A stretch of DNA of 64,000 nt from Marinovum algicola (GTDB taxonomy: Bacteria; Pseudomonadota; Alphaproteobacteria; Rhodobacterales; Rhodobacteraceae): contig NZ_FNYY01000021.1 of NCBI RefSeq assembly GCF_900109145.1, positions 1 through 64,000 on the forward strand, written 5' to 3'. The notes beneath the pieces are model-generated. The model ran no database searches. It worked only from the letters and a program-made list of their open reading frames with translations, and had not been told where the DNA came from. Of the stretch, positions 42,836 through 52,136 are shown piece after piece. Each line of letters starts with the position of its first letter. Positions within the stretch are counted from its first letter, which is position 1. Position numbers and translations under genes: made by a program.

Positions 42836-43170
42836 GCCAGGTCCTCCGGGAAGACATGTCCGCCGTCGCGCCAGGGCAGATCGCGGTGCCAGAGCACGTC
42901 GGATTGGCGCAACTTTCTGTAAAGATGCGGGAAAAGCGCGCCGCCGCGGGACGGCTCCCAGGTGATGTCCTTGGCCATCGCGGCGCTGTCGCAGGCCAGC
43001 AGAAGCAGGCCTTGCTCGCCCGAGAAATGCTTGGCGGCGGTTTCTTGCACCTGCTGGGCGGTCGAGAAATGCACGTAGCCGTCGGCCACATCGATGGGCG
43101 CGCCGGAGGTCTCTCCGTCGCGCACCAGAGCGGCCCATTCATCGGCCCGGAAGATTTTATAGATCAGCAT
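42832..43170 (-). CDS. DUF952-family protein
   Basis: A 112-residue protein matching the DUF952 family: [14 protein letters not shown] at the start, [21 protein letters not shown] (conserved HFS) and the central LYRKL. Family members are small, cytoplasmic and of unknown function; fold resembles ADP-ribosyl-type folds, but that is not evidence of activity. It overlaps pyrD by four bases and probably is co-translated with it. Confidence 0.87.
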   Translation of the reverse strand: MLIYKIFRADEWAALVRDGETSGAPIDVADGYVHFSTAQQVQETAAKHFSGEQGLLLLACDSAAMAKDITWEPSRGGALFPHLYRKLRQSDVLWHRDLPWRDGGHVFPEDLA

Positions 43171-43216
43171 GGCCGCTCATATCCCGCGCCGGGTGCGCCG
43201 GGTCAAGAGCCTCGCG

Positions 43217-43234
43217 CTGTCATCCGCCTGTCGC
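43217..43234 (+). promoter_or_regulatory. Pho-box-like direct repeat
   Basis: CTGTCAT - 4 bases - CTGTCGC: two 7-bp direct repeats at 11-bp spacing, one pair of mismatches from the PhoB consensus CTGTCAT-N4-CTGTCAT. It lies 123 bases upstream of the 5'-nucleotidase start. Confidence 0.6.
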
Positions 43235-43356
43235 ATTTCGGCGCAATGGATGCGCCATCCGGTGCTGCCGTAACCGGGTGGCCCTGCGTAGGCTTTGACA
43301 AGGCCCCGGTCCCGATGCAGCATCATCGCATAAAACCAACGGAGAGGTTCCAAGTC

Positions 43357-44916
43357 ATGTCTGTTCGTCTTTTGACAAGCGCCGCCGCGCTTGCCCTGAG
43401 CGCAGGTGTCGCCAGCGCGGAATATGCGCTGACCATCCTGCACACCAACGATTTCCACGCCCGATTCGAGCCGATCAGCAAGTATGACAGCGGCTGTTCG
43501 GCCGAGGATGACGCCGAGGGCAAATGCTTCGGCGGTTCGGCGCGGCTGATGACCGCGATCAACGACGCCAAGGCGCGCAGCAACAACTGGGTGCTGGTGG
43601 ATGGCGGCGACCAGTTCCAGGGCACGCTGTTCTATACCTATTACAAGGGCAAGCTCGCCGCCGAGATGATGAACCAGATGGGCTATACCGCGATGACCGT
43701 GGGCAACCACGAGTTCGATGACGGTCCCGAGGTGCTGCGCGGCTTCATGGACGCGATCGACTTTCCGATCCTGATGTCCAACGCCGATGTCAGCCGCGAG
43801 CCGCTGCTGGCCGATGTCTTGCAGAAATCCACGGTGATCGAGCAGGGCGGCGAGAAGATCGGCTTTATCGGCCTGACGCCGCAAGATACTCACGAACTGG
43901 CGAGCCCCGGCCCGAACATCACCTTCACCCCGCCCGCCGATGCGGTCCAGGGCGAAGTCGACAAGCTGACCGAGATGGGCGTGAACAAGATCATCGTCCT
44001 GTCGCATTCGGGCTACAAGGTCGACCAGCAGGTGGCCGAGAACACCACCGGCGTCGATGTGATCGTCGGCGGCCATTCGAACACCTATCTCGCCAATGAC
44101 GACGAGAATGCCGATGGCCCGTACCCCACGGTCGTCAACGGGGTGCAGATTGTGCAGGCCTATGCCTATGGCAAATACCTGGGCGAGCTCAACGTGACCT
44201 TCGACGACGCGGGCAATGTCACCGAGGCCAGCGGCAACCCGCTGCTGATGGATGCCTCGGTCACCGCCGACGAGGCGGTGGCGGCGCGCATCGCCGAGGC
44301 CGCCCTGCCGCTGGAGGAAATCCGCAACAAGGTGGTGGCCGAGGCCGCCGAGGCCATCGAGGGCGACCGGTCGGTCTGTCGCGCGATGGAATGCCCGATG
44401 GGCAATCTGGTCGCCGATGCGATGCTGGACCGGGTGGCTGATCAGGGCATCGAGATCGCCATTGCCAACAGTGGCGGACTGCGGGCCTCGATCGACGCCG
44501 GCGAGGTGACCATGGGCGAGGTCCTGACGGTGCTGCCGTTCCAGAACACGCTGTCGACCTTCGAGGTTACCGGCGCGACCATGGTCGAGGCGCTGGAAAA
44601 CGGCGTGAGCCAGATCGAGGAAGGCGCCGGCCGCTTCCCGCAGGTTGCGGGGCTGACCTTTGCCTTCGACGCTGCCGCCCCGGCGGGCGAGCGGGTGTCC
44701 GACGTGATGGTCGGCGGCGCGCCGATCGAGTTGGACAAGACCTATGGCGTGGTGTCCAACAACTACGTGCGCAATGGCGGCGACGGCTATCGGATGTTCG
44801 TCGATGCCGAGAATGCCTATGACTATGGCCCCGACCTGGCCGACGTGACGGCGGAGTACCTGGCGGAGCAGGGCCCTTACACGCCTTATACCGACGGGCG
44901 TATCACGGCGAAATGA
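43357..44916 (+). CDS. 5'-nucleotidase / metallophosphatase (UshA-type)
   Basis: A 519-residue periplasmic enzyme that dephosphorylates nucleotides. A signal peptide (1-21, ending ASA-E) is followed by the metallophosphatase domain with TNDFHARFEP, GGDQFQG, GNHEFD and GGHSNTYL, and a C-terminal 5'-nucleotidase domain with GLRASIDAGEVTMGEVLTVLPF. GGAGAGG precedes ATG 43357; the long open frame upstream is not coding. The Pho-box-like site upstream suggests phosphate-starvation induction, matching a role in salvaging phosphate from nucleotides. Confidence 0.92.
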   Translation: MSVRLLTSAAALALSAGVASAEYALTILHTNDFHARFEPISKYDSGCSAEDDAEGKCFGGSARLMTAINDAKARSNNWVLVDGGDQFQGTLFYTYYKGKLAAEMMNQMGYTAMTVGNHEFDDGPEVLRGFMDAIDFPILMSNADVSREPLLADVLQKSTVIEQGGEKIGFIGLTPQDTHELASPGPNITFTPPADAVQGEVDKLTEMGVNKIIVLSHSGYKVDQQVAENTTGVDVIVGGHSNTYLANDDENADGPYPTVVNGVQIVQAYAYGKYLGELNVTFDDAGNVTEASGNPLLMDASVTADEAVAARIAEAALPLEEIRNKVVAEAAEAIEGDRSVCRAMECPMGNLVADAMLDRVADQGIEIAIANSGGLRASIDAGEVTMGEVLTVLPFQNTLSTFEVTGATMVEALENGVSQIEEGAGRFPQVAGLTFAFDAAAPAGERVSDVMVGGAPIELDKTYGVVSNNYVRNGGDGYRMFVDAENAYDYGPDLADVTAEYLAEQGPYTPYTDGRITAK

Positions 44917-44997
44917 GCCTCGGGGTGGCGCCGTCACCGGCGCCACCCCTTGCCATGCCCTCTTGCGGGGGCCTGCCGGATAGGCGAAACTTCGGTG

Positions 44998-45290
44998 ATG
45001 GACCATCCGCTGATCGATCTGATTTCCGCCCGCATCCGCGAGGCCGAGGCGCAGGGCGCCTTTGAAAACCTGCCGGGCGCGGGCAAGTCCCTGCCGCCCT
45101 GCGACGATCCCGAAAACGCACTGCTCAATCGATTGGTGAAGGAAAGCGGCGGCGCGCCGGAATTCGTCAACCTCTCGCGCGAGCTGTCGCGGCTGCGCGC
45201 GGAACTGCGCGACACCGGCGGCAGGACATCCTCAAGGAGATGTCGATGATGGAAGCCCGCATCGAGTTGGCCCGCAAGGCGTATCGCTAG
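44998..45290 (+). pseudogene. DUF1992 (DnaJ-C28-like) gene with frameshift
   Basis: MDHPLIDLISARIREAEAQGAFENLPGAGKSLP matches DUF1992 (often annotated as DnaJ homologue subfamily C28). The first frame runs from ATG 44998 to about 45222 and then ends off-family at TGA 45249. In the frame starting GAC 45225, DILKEMSMMEARIELARKAYR continues the family's C-terminus to TAG 45290. One base appears to be missing near 45223. Either the gene is broken, or there is an assembly/sequencing error. Confidence 0.75.
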
Positions 45291-45411
45291 GCGGGCGTCC
45301 CTTTCAAAGACACTGCCAACCCCGGTCGCCGGCCCGGGCGCCCGTCGAAGCGGGCTTGAGAGAATCCCTGTGGCGGGGCAAACCGGGACGTGCGGGCAAG
45401 CAGGAGCAGAC

Positions 45412-46608
45412 ATGGTCACCGTCAAAGAGCAATACGAGGCCTTTCCCTATCCCGAACGGGACCCGGCGGAAGAGCGCACAAGGCTGATCACCGGATCGCC
45501 ATCGCATCCGGTGGAACTGGATCACTATGTCTTTGCCGGCAAGCGCGACTGGCGTCAGCCGCTGCGGGTGCTGGTGGCGGGCGGCGGCACCGGCGACGGG
45601 CTGATCCAGATCGGCCATTATCTGAAGCTGCTGGGGCGCCCGCATGAGATCGTCTACCTCGATCTCTCGACAGCCTCGCGCCGGGTGGCCGAGGCGCGGG
45701 CCAGGGTGCGGGGGCTGACCTCGATCACCTTTCACACCGGCAGCCTGCTCGATGCGGCAGAGTTTGGCGCCTTCGACTACATCGATTGCTGCGGGGTGTT
45801 GCACCATCTGCCCGATCCCGATGCCGGCTTTCGCGCCCTGCGCGCGGCGCTGGCACCTGGGGGCGGCATGGGCTTCATGGTCTATGCGCCTTACGGCCGA
45901 ACCGGGGTGTACCCCCTGCAAGAGGCCTTTGCGGCGCTCTTTGCCGATCTGCCGCCGAGAAAGCGGCTGAAGGCAGCCCGGGCGGCCTTTGACCGGCTGC
46001 CCGAGGGCCATCCGTTCAAACGAAACCCGCATCTGGGTGATCACCGGGCGTCGGACGCCGGGTTCTACGATCTGCTGCTGCATGGGCAGGATCGGGCCTA
46101 TGACGTCGCCGAACTGGTGGCGACGCTGGAGCGGACCGGCTGGGCGCTGTCGTCCTTCACGCCGCCGGCGGCCTATGATCCAGGGCGGTTCGCGCCGGTG
46201 CCCAAGGCGATGGACCCGGTGGCGCGGATGGCGCTGGCCGAGAAGCTGGCGGGCACCATGCGGGTGCATATCGCCTATGCGGTGGCCGCGGGCACGGCCG
46301 CGGGCCGGGTGGCGGACGGCCGTGACCCGGCGCTGGTGCCGCATCTGATCGGGGTGGCGCCCGGGGCCCTGGCCAAGGCGGTGGCCGCGGGGCGACCGGT
46401 GCCGGTGACGTCCGGCGGGGCGCGGACCGAGCTGAAGCTGCCGCGCGAGGCGGCGCAGCTTCTGGCGCAGATCAACGGCAAGCGGGCCCTGGGCGAGATC
46501 GCCGGCAGTGCGGGGCTGGACGACGCGCGGTTCGCGGCGCTCTGGGCGCGGGCAACCGAGGGGCTGACGCGCTGGGGCCTGCTGCTCTATTCCAATTTCC
46601 TGAGGTAG
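45412..46608 (+). CDS. Class I SAM-dependent methyltransferase
   Basis: A 398-residue protein with an intact SAM-binding loop VLVAGGGTGDGLIQIG (about 50-65), an acidic residue at the end of strand two (YLDLS) and CCGVLHHLPDP. The C-terminal 130 residues hold an extra domain of unknown role (with LPREAAQLLAQINGKRALGEI). CAGGAG precedes ATG 45412. The methyl acceptor is not identifiable. Six bases separate it from the SRAP gene, so the two may be co-transcribed. Confidence 0.85.
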   Translation: MVTVKEQYEAFPYPERDPAEERTRLITGSPSHPVELDHYVFAGKRDWRQPLRVLVAGGGTGDGLIQIGHYLKLLGRPHEIVYLDLSTASRRVAEARARVRGLTSITFHTGSLLDAAEFGAFDYIDCCGVLHHLPDPDAGFRALRAALAPGGGMGFMVYAPYGRTGVYPLQEAFAALFADLPPRKRLKAARAAFDRLPEGHPFKRNPHLGDHRASDAGFYDLLLHGQDRAYDVAELVATLERTGWALSSFTPPAAYDPGRFAPVPKAMDPVARMALAEKLAGTMRVHIAYAVAAGTAAGRVADGRDPALVPHLIGVAPGALAKAVAAGRPVPVTSGGARTELKLPREAAQLLAQINGKRALGEIAGSAGLDDARFAALWARATEGLTRWGLLLYSNFLR

Positions 46609-46613
46609 CCGCG

Positions 46614-47279
46614 ATGTGTGGCCGTTTCGCCGTGACCCTTCCGACCGATGCCATGGCGCAGCTGTTCGATGCTCTGCCGGCGAACGACCTGCCCGAGGTG
46701 CCCGATTACAACGTCTGCCCGACGACCCGGATCGCCACGGTGCGGGCCGAAGAAGGCCAGCGGCGGCTGGCGCCGATGCGCTGGGGCTTCCTGCCGCAGT
46801 GGTACAAGAGCCCGACCGACGGCCCGCTGCTGATCAACGCCCGCGCCGAGACCATCGCCGACAAGCCGGCCTTTCGTGCCGCCTGTCGTGCGCGGCGTTG
46901 CCTGATCCCGGTCACCGGTTTCTATGAATGGACCAAGGACGGCGACGGCAACCGGCTGCCCTGGTACATCCGGCGGGCGGATGGCGACACGCTGGCCTTT
47001 GCCGGCATCTGGCAGGACTGGGCGCGCGACGGCGAGGCCTTGCGGACCTGCGCCATCGTGACAACCGCCGCCAATACCAAGATGCAGGCGATCCATCACC
47101 GGATGCCGGTGGTGCTCGAGCCGGCCGACTGGCCGCTCTGGCTGGGCGAGGCGGGCAAGGGTGCGGCGCCGCTGATGCAGCCTGCCGATGACGCGGTGCT
47201 GGAGTTCTATCGCGTTGATCCGAAGGTCAATTCCAACCGCGCCGGCGGGCCGGAGCTGATCGAGCCGTTTGACGATTGA
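46614..47279 (+). CDS. SRAP-family abasic-site protein (YedK/HMCES-type)
   Basis: A 221-residue protein that cross-links to abasic sites in single-stranded DNA and shields them. The catalytic set is present: C2 (immediately after the initiator Met), N75 (in INARAET), E105 (FYEW) and H161 (IHHRMP). Length is normal for YedK. It starts five bases after the methyltransferase stop. No LexA-type site was recognised nearby. Confidence 0.92.
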   Translation: MCGRFAVTLPTDAMAQLFDALPANDLPEVPDYNVCPTTRIATVRAEEGQRRLAPMRWGFLPQWYKSPTDGPLLINARAETIADKPAFRAACRARRCLIPVTGFYEWTKDGDGNRLPWYIRRADGDTLAFAGIWQDWARDGEALRTCAIVTTAANTKMQAIHHRMPVVLEPADWPLWLGEAGKGAAPLMQPADDAVLEFYRVDPKVNSNRAGGPELIEPFDD

Positions 47280-47362
47280 GCGGCCCGTGGCCGGGCGCGA
47301 GATATTCTTGCCGGTTCCGGTTGACCTGTCTGCCGGGGTGATTTAATCACCACTCCTGCCGA

Positions 47363-47436
47363 GCGGGCGTTGTGTAATGGTAAGACCCTTGCCTTCCAAG
47401 CAAGAGATACGGGTTCGATTCCCGTCGCCCGCTCCA
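47363..47436 (+). tRNA. tRNA-Gly (anticodon TCC)
   Basis: A full cloverleaf is visible: acceptor stem GCGGGCG (47363-47369) with CGCCCGC (47426-47432), anticodon stem CTTGC/GCAAG with loop CTTCCAA (anticodon TCC, 47395-47397), T-arm ACGGGTTCGATTCCCGT, and an encoded 3' CCA (47434-47436). The closest match is a bacterial tRNA-Gly(TCC). Confidence 0.95.
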
Positions 47437-47551
47437 AAGAATTCCCGACACGCTCCGGACCCGTCCTGCCAGGCGCGACAGATCGCCCGGGCTCTCTTGC
47501 CCCTTGTCGTGCTATTCAATACACCCTTGCCGGAACAGCTAGGAGCGCCAC

Positions 47552-49345
47552 ATGCCGCGTGGATTGGGCCAGCCGCAGGAAGAGCGGGACAAGTCGAAAC
47601 GCATCGGCGCATTGGGCGCGCTCTGGCCGTTTCTCAGGCCCTATCGCGGGCTGCTTCTGGCCTCGATCCTGGCGCTGGTGGCCACCGCCTGCATCTCGCT
47701 GACGCTGCCGCTCGCCGTGCGCCGGGTGGTCGACAATTTCCGCGCCGAGGATGGCGCGCTTCTCGATCTCTATTTCGGTGCGGCGCTGGGCATTGCCGCC
47801 GCGCTCGCCATCGGCACGGCGCTGCGCTATGCGCTGGTCACCCGGCTGGGCGAACAGGTGGTGACCGACATCCGCAAGGCGGTCTTTGACCGGGTAATGG
47901 GCCTGTCGCCGGCGTTCTACGAAAAGATCATGACTGGCGAGGTGGTCAGCCGGATCACCACCGATACCACGCTGATCCTGTCGGTGATCGGCTCGTCGAT
48001 CTCGATTGCCCTGCGCAACGTGCTGATCTTCTTTGGCGGCATGGGGCTGATGTTACTGACTTCACCCAAGCTGACCGGGTTGGTGCTGCTGATCGTGCCC
48101 GCCGTGGTGGTGCCGATCCTGACGCTCGGCCGCCGGTTGCGGGTGCTGAGCCGCGAAAACCAGGATTGGATCGCCGCCTCTTCGGGCAGCGCCTCGGAGA
48201 GCCTGAGCGCGGTGCAGACGGTGCAGGCCTTTACCCATGAGGTGCTGACCCGGCGGGCCTTTTCCGAGGTGACCGACAAATCGCTCGACGCGGCCAAACG
48301 CCGGATCACCACCCGGTCGCTGATGACGGCCATCGTGATCTTTCTGGTCTTTACCGGCGTGGTCGGCGTGCTCTGGATCGGCGCCCGCGACGTGCGCGCC
48401 GGCGAGATGAGCGCCGGCAGCCTGGTGCAATTCGTGATCTACGCGGTGATGGTTGCGGGATCGGTGGCGGCGCTGTCGGAGATCTTCGGCGAGTTGCAAC
48501 GCGCCGCCGGGGCGACCGAACGGCTTGTCGAGCTGCTGCACGCCGAGGACGCGGTGAGCGATCCCGCAGACCCGCTGCCGCTGCCGGAAAGGGTCAGCGG
48601 AGCGATCTCCTTCGACGCGGTCAGCTTTACCTATCCGCAGCGCCCCGATGTCTCGGCGCTGGATCACGTCACGCTCGACATAGCACCCGGCGAGACGGTT
48701 GCGCTGGTCGGCCCTTCCGGCGCCGGCAAGACGACGATCATCCAGATGCTGCTGCGCTTCTATGACCCGGCTTCGGGGCGGATCACCCTGGACGGGGTGG
48801 ATATTGCGGCCATGCGTCGCGACGCCTTTCGCCGTGCCATCGCCCTGGTGCCGCAGGATCCAGTGATCTTTGCCGCCTCCGCGCGCGAGAACATCCGCTT
48901 TGGCCGCCCCGAGGCCAGCGACGCCGAGATCGAGGCCGCCGCCCGCGCTGCCGCCGCGCATGACTTTATCTCGAAACTGCCCGAGGGTTATGACAGCGGG
49001 TTGGGCGAACGTGGCGTGATGCTCTCGGGCGGGCAGAAACAACGCATCGCCATTGCTCGCGCCATCCTGCGCGACGCGCCGGTGCTGCTGCTGGACGAGG
49101 CGACCTCGGCGCTGGATGCCGAAAGCGAGCGGGCGGTGCAGCAGGCGGTCGATGCGCTCAGCCGCGACCGCACGACGCTGATCGTGGCGCACCGGCTGGC
49201 GACGGTGAAAAAGGCCGACCGGATCGTGGTGATGGACCAGGGCCGCATTGTCGCCATCGGACCGCATGATCAGCTTGTGGCGCAGGACGGGTTGTATGCC
49301 CGGCTGGCGCGGATGCAGTTCACCGACGGGATCGCGGCAGAATAA
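47552..49345 (+). CDS. ABC exporter, transmembrane-ATPase fusion (MsbA-like)
   Basis: A 597-residue half-transporter. The first 320 residues form a six-helix membrane domain; the ATPase domain has Walker A G387-PSGAGKTT, Q-loop VPQDP, signature LSGGQKQR, Walker B VLLLDEAT and the switch His in VAHRL. It forms a homodimer. Family members export lipids, peptides or drugs; which one is not shown. AGGAGCG precedes ATG 47552. It follows tRNA-Gly. Confidence 0.92.
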   Translation: MPRGLGQPQEERDKSKRIGALGALWPFLRPYRGLLLASILALVATACISLTLPLAVRRVVDNFRAEDGALLDLYFGAALGIAAALAIGTALRYALVTRLGEQVVTDIRKAVFDRVMGLSPAFYEKIMTGEVVSRITTDTTLILSVIGSSISIALRNVLIFFGGMGLMLLTSPKLTGLVLLIVPAVVVPILTLGRRLRVLSRENQDWIAASSGSASESLSAVQTVQAFTHEVLTRRAFSEVTDKSLDAAKRRITTRSLMTAIVIFLVFTGVVGVLWIGARDVRAGEMSAGSLVQFVIYAVMVAGSVAALSEIFGELQRAAGATERLVELLHAEDAVSDPADPLPLPERVSGAISFDAVSFTYPQRPDVSALDHVTLDIAPGETVALVGPSGAGKTTIIQMLLRFYDPASGRITLDGVDIAAMRRDAFRRAIALVPQDPVIFAASARENIRFGRPEASDAEIEAAARAAAAHDFISKLPEGYDSGLGERGVMLSGGQKQRIAIARAILRDAPVLLLDEATSALDAESERAVQQAVDALSRDRTTLIVAHRLATVKKADRIVVMDQGRIVAIGPHDQLVAQDGLYARLARMQFTDGIAAE

Positions 49346-49469
49346 CACCAAAAGGACGCAGCGTTCAGCCTGATGCTACCGTGCGTCACTCTTGCGTGAA
49401 CCGCGCTTCGCCCGCATCCTGTCGGCCATGTCAAAAACCCGCAGAAGACGGGTCAGGGGAGAGAGATTT

Positions 49470-51353
49470 ATGGGATTTGCATCGGTTGCCGACCGCGACG
49501 CGATCGAAAACGAAATGCCGTGGAGCGACCGCGACGTGCCGGTCACGATCTATGGCTTGCTCGACAAGGTAAAGACACGCTTTCCGGAGCGGCCGGCCAT
49601 CAGCTATCAGCTGATGTCGGGGCCCGGTGATCCGGCGCAGACGGTCTCCTGGTCCGAGCTGCACGGCAAGGTTTGCCAGGCCGCCAACCTGTTCCGCAGC
49701 CTCGGGGTGAAAGAGACCGATGTGGTGGCCTTCGTGCTGCCCAACTGCCTCGAAACCTCTTATGCGCTGTTCGGCGGCATGGTCGCCGGCATCGTCAACC
49801 CGATCAACCCGCTGCTCGAACCCGAGCAGATCGCCGCCATCCTGCGGGAGACCAAGGCCAAGGTCGTGGTCACGCTGAAAAGCTTTCCCAAGACCGAGGT
49901 GGCGCAGAAGGTGGCCGAGGCGGTGCGCCATGCGCCCGAGGTGACCGATGTGCTCGAGATCGACCTCAACCGCTATCTGACGCCGCCCAAGAGCTGGATC
50001 GTGCCGCTGGTGCGGCCGAAGAACCCGGTCCAGCACCGCGCCACGGTGCGGAACTTTGTCACCGAACTGGCACGCCACAACACGTCGCTGGATTTCGAGG
50101 ACGTGCAGAAGGACCGCGTCGGCGCCTATTTCCACACCGGCGGCACCACCGGCATGCCCAAGGTGGCGCAGCACCTCTATTCCGGCATGATCTACAATGG
50201 CTGGCTGGGCGACCGGCTGCTGTTCGACGAGACCGACAGCATCATGTGCCCGCTGCCGATGTTCCATGTCTTTGCGGTGCATGTGATCCTGATGGCGGCG
50301 CTCAGTTCCGGGGCGCAGGTGGTCTTTCCGACACCGCAGGGCTATCGCGGCGAAGGGGTCTTCGACAATTTCTGGAAGCTGATCGAACGCTGGCAGATCA
50401 CCTTCATCATCACCGTGCCAACCGCCGTTTCGGCGCTGATGCAACGGCCGGTGGATGCCGATATCTCTTCGGTCAAGACCGCCTTTTCCGGCTCGGCGCC
50501 GATGCCGCTGGAGCTGTTCAAGCGGTTCGAGAGCGCCTCGGACGTGCAGATCATCGAAGGCTACGGGCTGACCGAGGCAACCTGCCTGGTGTCGGTCAAT
50601 CCCACCGAGGGCGAAAAGAAGGTCGGCTCGGTCGGCATCCCGCTGCCCTATTGCCACGTCAAGATCGTCAAACACGCGGGCAACGGCCCCGAGGAATGCG
50701 CGGTCGACGAGATCGGCGAGATCTGCGTGGCCAACCCCGGCGTCTATGCCGGCTCGACCTATACCGAGGAAGACAAGAACCACGAGCTGTTCCACGAGGA
50801 CATCTACCTGCGCACCGGCGATCTCGGGCGGGTCGATGCGGATGGCTATCTCTGGATCACCGGCCGCGCCAAGGATCTGATCATCCGGGGCGGTCACAAT
50901 ATCGATCCGGCCGAGATCGAGGATGCGCTGCTGTCGCATCCGGCGGTGGCCATGGCCGGCGCCATCGGCCAACCCGACGCGCATTCCGGCGAGCTGCCCT
51001 GCGCCTTTGTCGAGCTGGTGGCGGGGGGCAATGTCACCGAGGAAGCGCTGATGGAACATTGCCGCGCCAATGTGCACGAACGCGCGGCGATCCCCAAGCA
51101 TCTGACGATCCTCGACGAGTTGCCGAAGACGGCGGTGGGCAAGGTGTTCAAACCCGACCTGCGCAAGATGGCGATCACCCGGGTCTATGACGCGGCGCTG
51201 GCCGAGCGCGGGGTGGATGCCCATGTCGCCGAGGTGATCGATGACAAGAAACGCGGCCTGGTGGCGCGGATTTCCAAATCCGGCACGGCAAGGGAAGAGG
51301 ACGTGAGCCATGTTCTCGGCGCCTATACCCGGCCCTGGGAATGGGCCGAGTAA
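49470..51353 (+). CDS. Acyl-CoA synthetase (AMP-forming)
   Basis: A 627-residue adenylate-forming ligase that activates a carboxylic acid with ATP and CoA. HTGGTTGMPK (about residues 220-229) is the P-loop-like motif; EGYGLTEATCLVSVNP, YLRTGDLGRVDADGYLWITGRAKDLIIRGGHNI and the catalytic lysine region KTAVGKVFKPDLRK follow. ATG 49470 has AGGGGAGAGAGA upstream; in-frame ATG 49428 and TTG 49392 lack one. Fatty acid is likely but chain length is not determined. Confidence 0.9.
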   Translation: MGFASVADRDAIENEMPWSDRDVPVTIYGLLDKVKTRFPERPAISYQLMSGPGDPAQTVSWSELHGKVCQAANLFRSLGVKETDVVAFVLPNCLETSYALFGGMVAGIVNPINPLLEPEQIAAILRETKAKVVVTLKSFPKTEVAQKVAEAVRHAPEVTDVLEIDLNRYLTPPKSWIVPLVRPKNPVQHRATVRNFVTELARHNTSLDFEDVQKDRVGAYFHTGGTTGMPKVAQHLYSGMIYNGWLGDRLLFDETDSIMCPLPMFHVFAVHVILMAALSSGAQVVFPTPQGYRGEGVFDNFWKLIERWQITFIITVPTAVSALMQRPVDADISSVKTAFSGSAPMPLELFKRFESASDVQIIEGYGLTEATCLVSVNPTEGEKKVGSVGIPLPYCHVKIVKHAGNGPEECAVDEIGEICVANPGVYAGSTYTEEDKNHELFHEDIYLRTGDLGRVDADGYLWITGRAKDLIIRGGHNIDPAEIEDALLSHPAVAMAGAIGQPDAHSGELPCAFVELVAGGNVTEEALMEHCRANVHERAAIPKHLTILDELPKTAVGKVFKPDLRKMAITRVYDAALAERGVDAHVAEVIDDKKRGLVARISKSGTAREEDVSHVLGAYTRPWEWAE

Positions 51354-51369
51354 GCTGCCAGGACCGGCC

Positions 51370-51690
51370 CGCGCCCCGGGCTTGACCCGGGGCCTCTTGG
51401 CAGGCCGGTCGCGCTGCCGTTCATTCTGGGGCGTGGTGGGCGAGCCGGGAGGTCCCGGCACGGCGGCCGGGACGGGGGTGGCTTGCGGCGTGCCTTACGC
51501 GTCCCCGCGCCCCGGGCTTGACCCGGGGCCTCTTGGTAGGCCGGTCGCGCTGCCGTTCATTCTAGGGCGTGGTGGGCGAGCCGGGAGGTCCCGGCGCGGC
51601 GGCCGGGACGGGGGTGGCTTGCGGCGTGCCTCACGCGTCCCCGCGCCCCGGGCTTGACCCGGGGCCTCTTGGCGGGCCTGTGGCGCTGCC
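51370..51690. repeat. 136-bp tandem repeat, 2.3 copies
   Basis: Copies start at 51370, 51506 and 51642 (the third partial, about 48 bases). Each copy opens with CGCGCCCCGGGCTTGACCCG-type palindrome CCCCGGG-cttga-CCCGGGG and continues through a GGGACGGGGGTGGCTTGCGG stretch. Copies 1 and 2 differ at only a few bases. There is no coding frame. The whole 51354-51746 interval holds only this repeat and its edges. Confidence 0.85.
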
Positions 51691-51746
51691 GGAAGTTTTG
51701 GCCCGAATAGCGCCGCCCGCGCGGCCCCGGCGCGGAGGGCGGGGCG

Positions 51747-52118
51747 TCAGCCGAGCGCGTTCTCCCGCAGCACCTCGAGCGAGACGATCTCCAGCGCCTT
51801 GCGGTGGGTTGCCGCCAGGTTGACCTTGGGCGCGCAGCCCTCGTCATGCGCTTGAAGGAAGCGGCCGGCGCAGAGGCACCAGTGATCGCCCGGGGCCAGC
51901 CCGGCAAAGCCGAAATCCGGGCGCGGCGTCGAGAGATCGTTGCCGACGTATTTCGAAAAGGCCAGGAACTCGGCCGTCATCACCGCGCAGACCGTATGGT
52001 TGCCGCGGTCCTGGGCGCAGGTGTTGCAATGGCCATCGCGAAAATAGCCGGTGAGCGGCCGGGTGGAGCAGGGCGCAAGGGTCTCTCCCAGCACGTTGAT
52101 CGCAGGGTCTTTGTCCAT
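51747..52118 (-). CDS. DUF2237-family protein
   Basis: A 123-residue protein that follows the DUF2237 pattern closely: NVLGETLAPCSTRPLTGYFRDGHCNTCAQDRGNHTVCAVMT, GNDLSTP, GLAPGDHWCLCAGRF and ATHRKALEIV. The many conserved Cys/His suggest metal binding. Function is unknown. It follows the pth gene by 18 bp on the same strand. Confidence 0.9.
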   Translation of the reverse strand: MDKDPAINVLGETLAPCSTRPLTGYFRDGHCNTCAQDRGNHTVCAVMTAEFLAFSKYVGNDLSTPRPDFGFAGLAPGDHWCLCAGRFLQAHDEGCAPKVNLAATHRKALEIVSLEVLRENALG

Positions 52119-52136
52119 GATGTGTCCTTTCCCGCC

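Noticed and set aside
47207-47437. Minus-strand 76-codon frame antisense to tRNA-Gly (contains MERATGIEPVSLAW-type sequence)
   Set aside because: This is a well-known false protein produced by reading a tRNA backwards; the tRNA cloverleaf is complete on the plus strand.
49431-51461. 676-codon minus-strand open frame
   Set aside because: A shadow of the acyl-CoA ligase; the plus-strand frame has all ligase motifs.
51370-51690. Tandem repeat considered as a CRISPR array
   Set aside because: The unit is 136 bp and nearly identical throughout, with no alternating spacers, and no cas gene is near.
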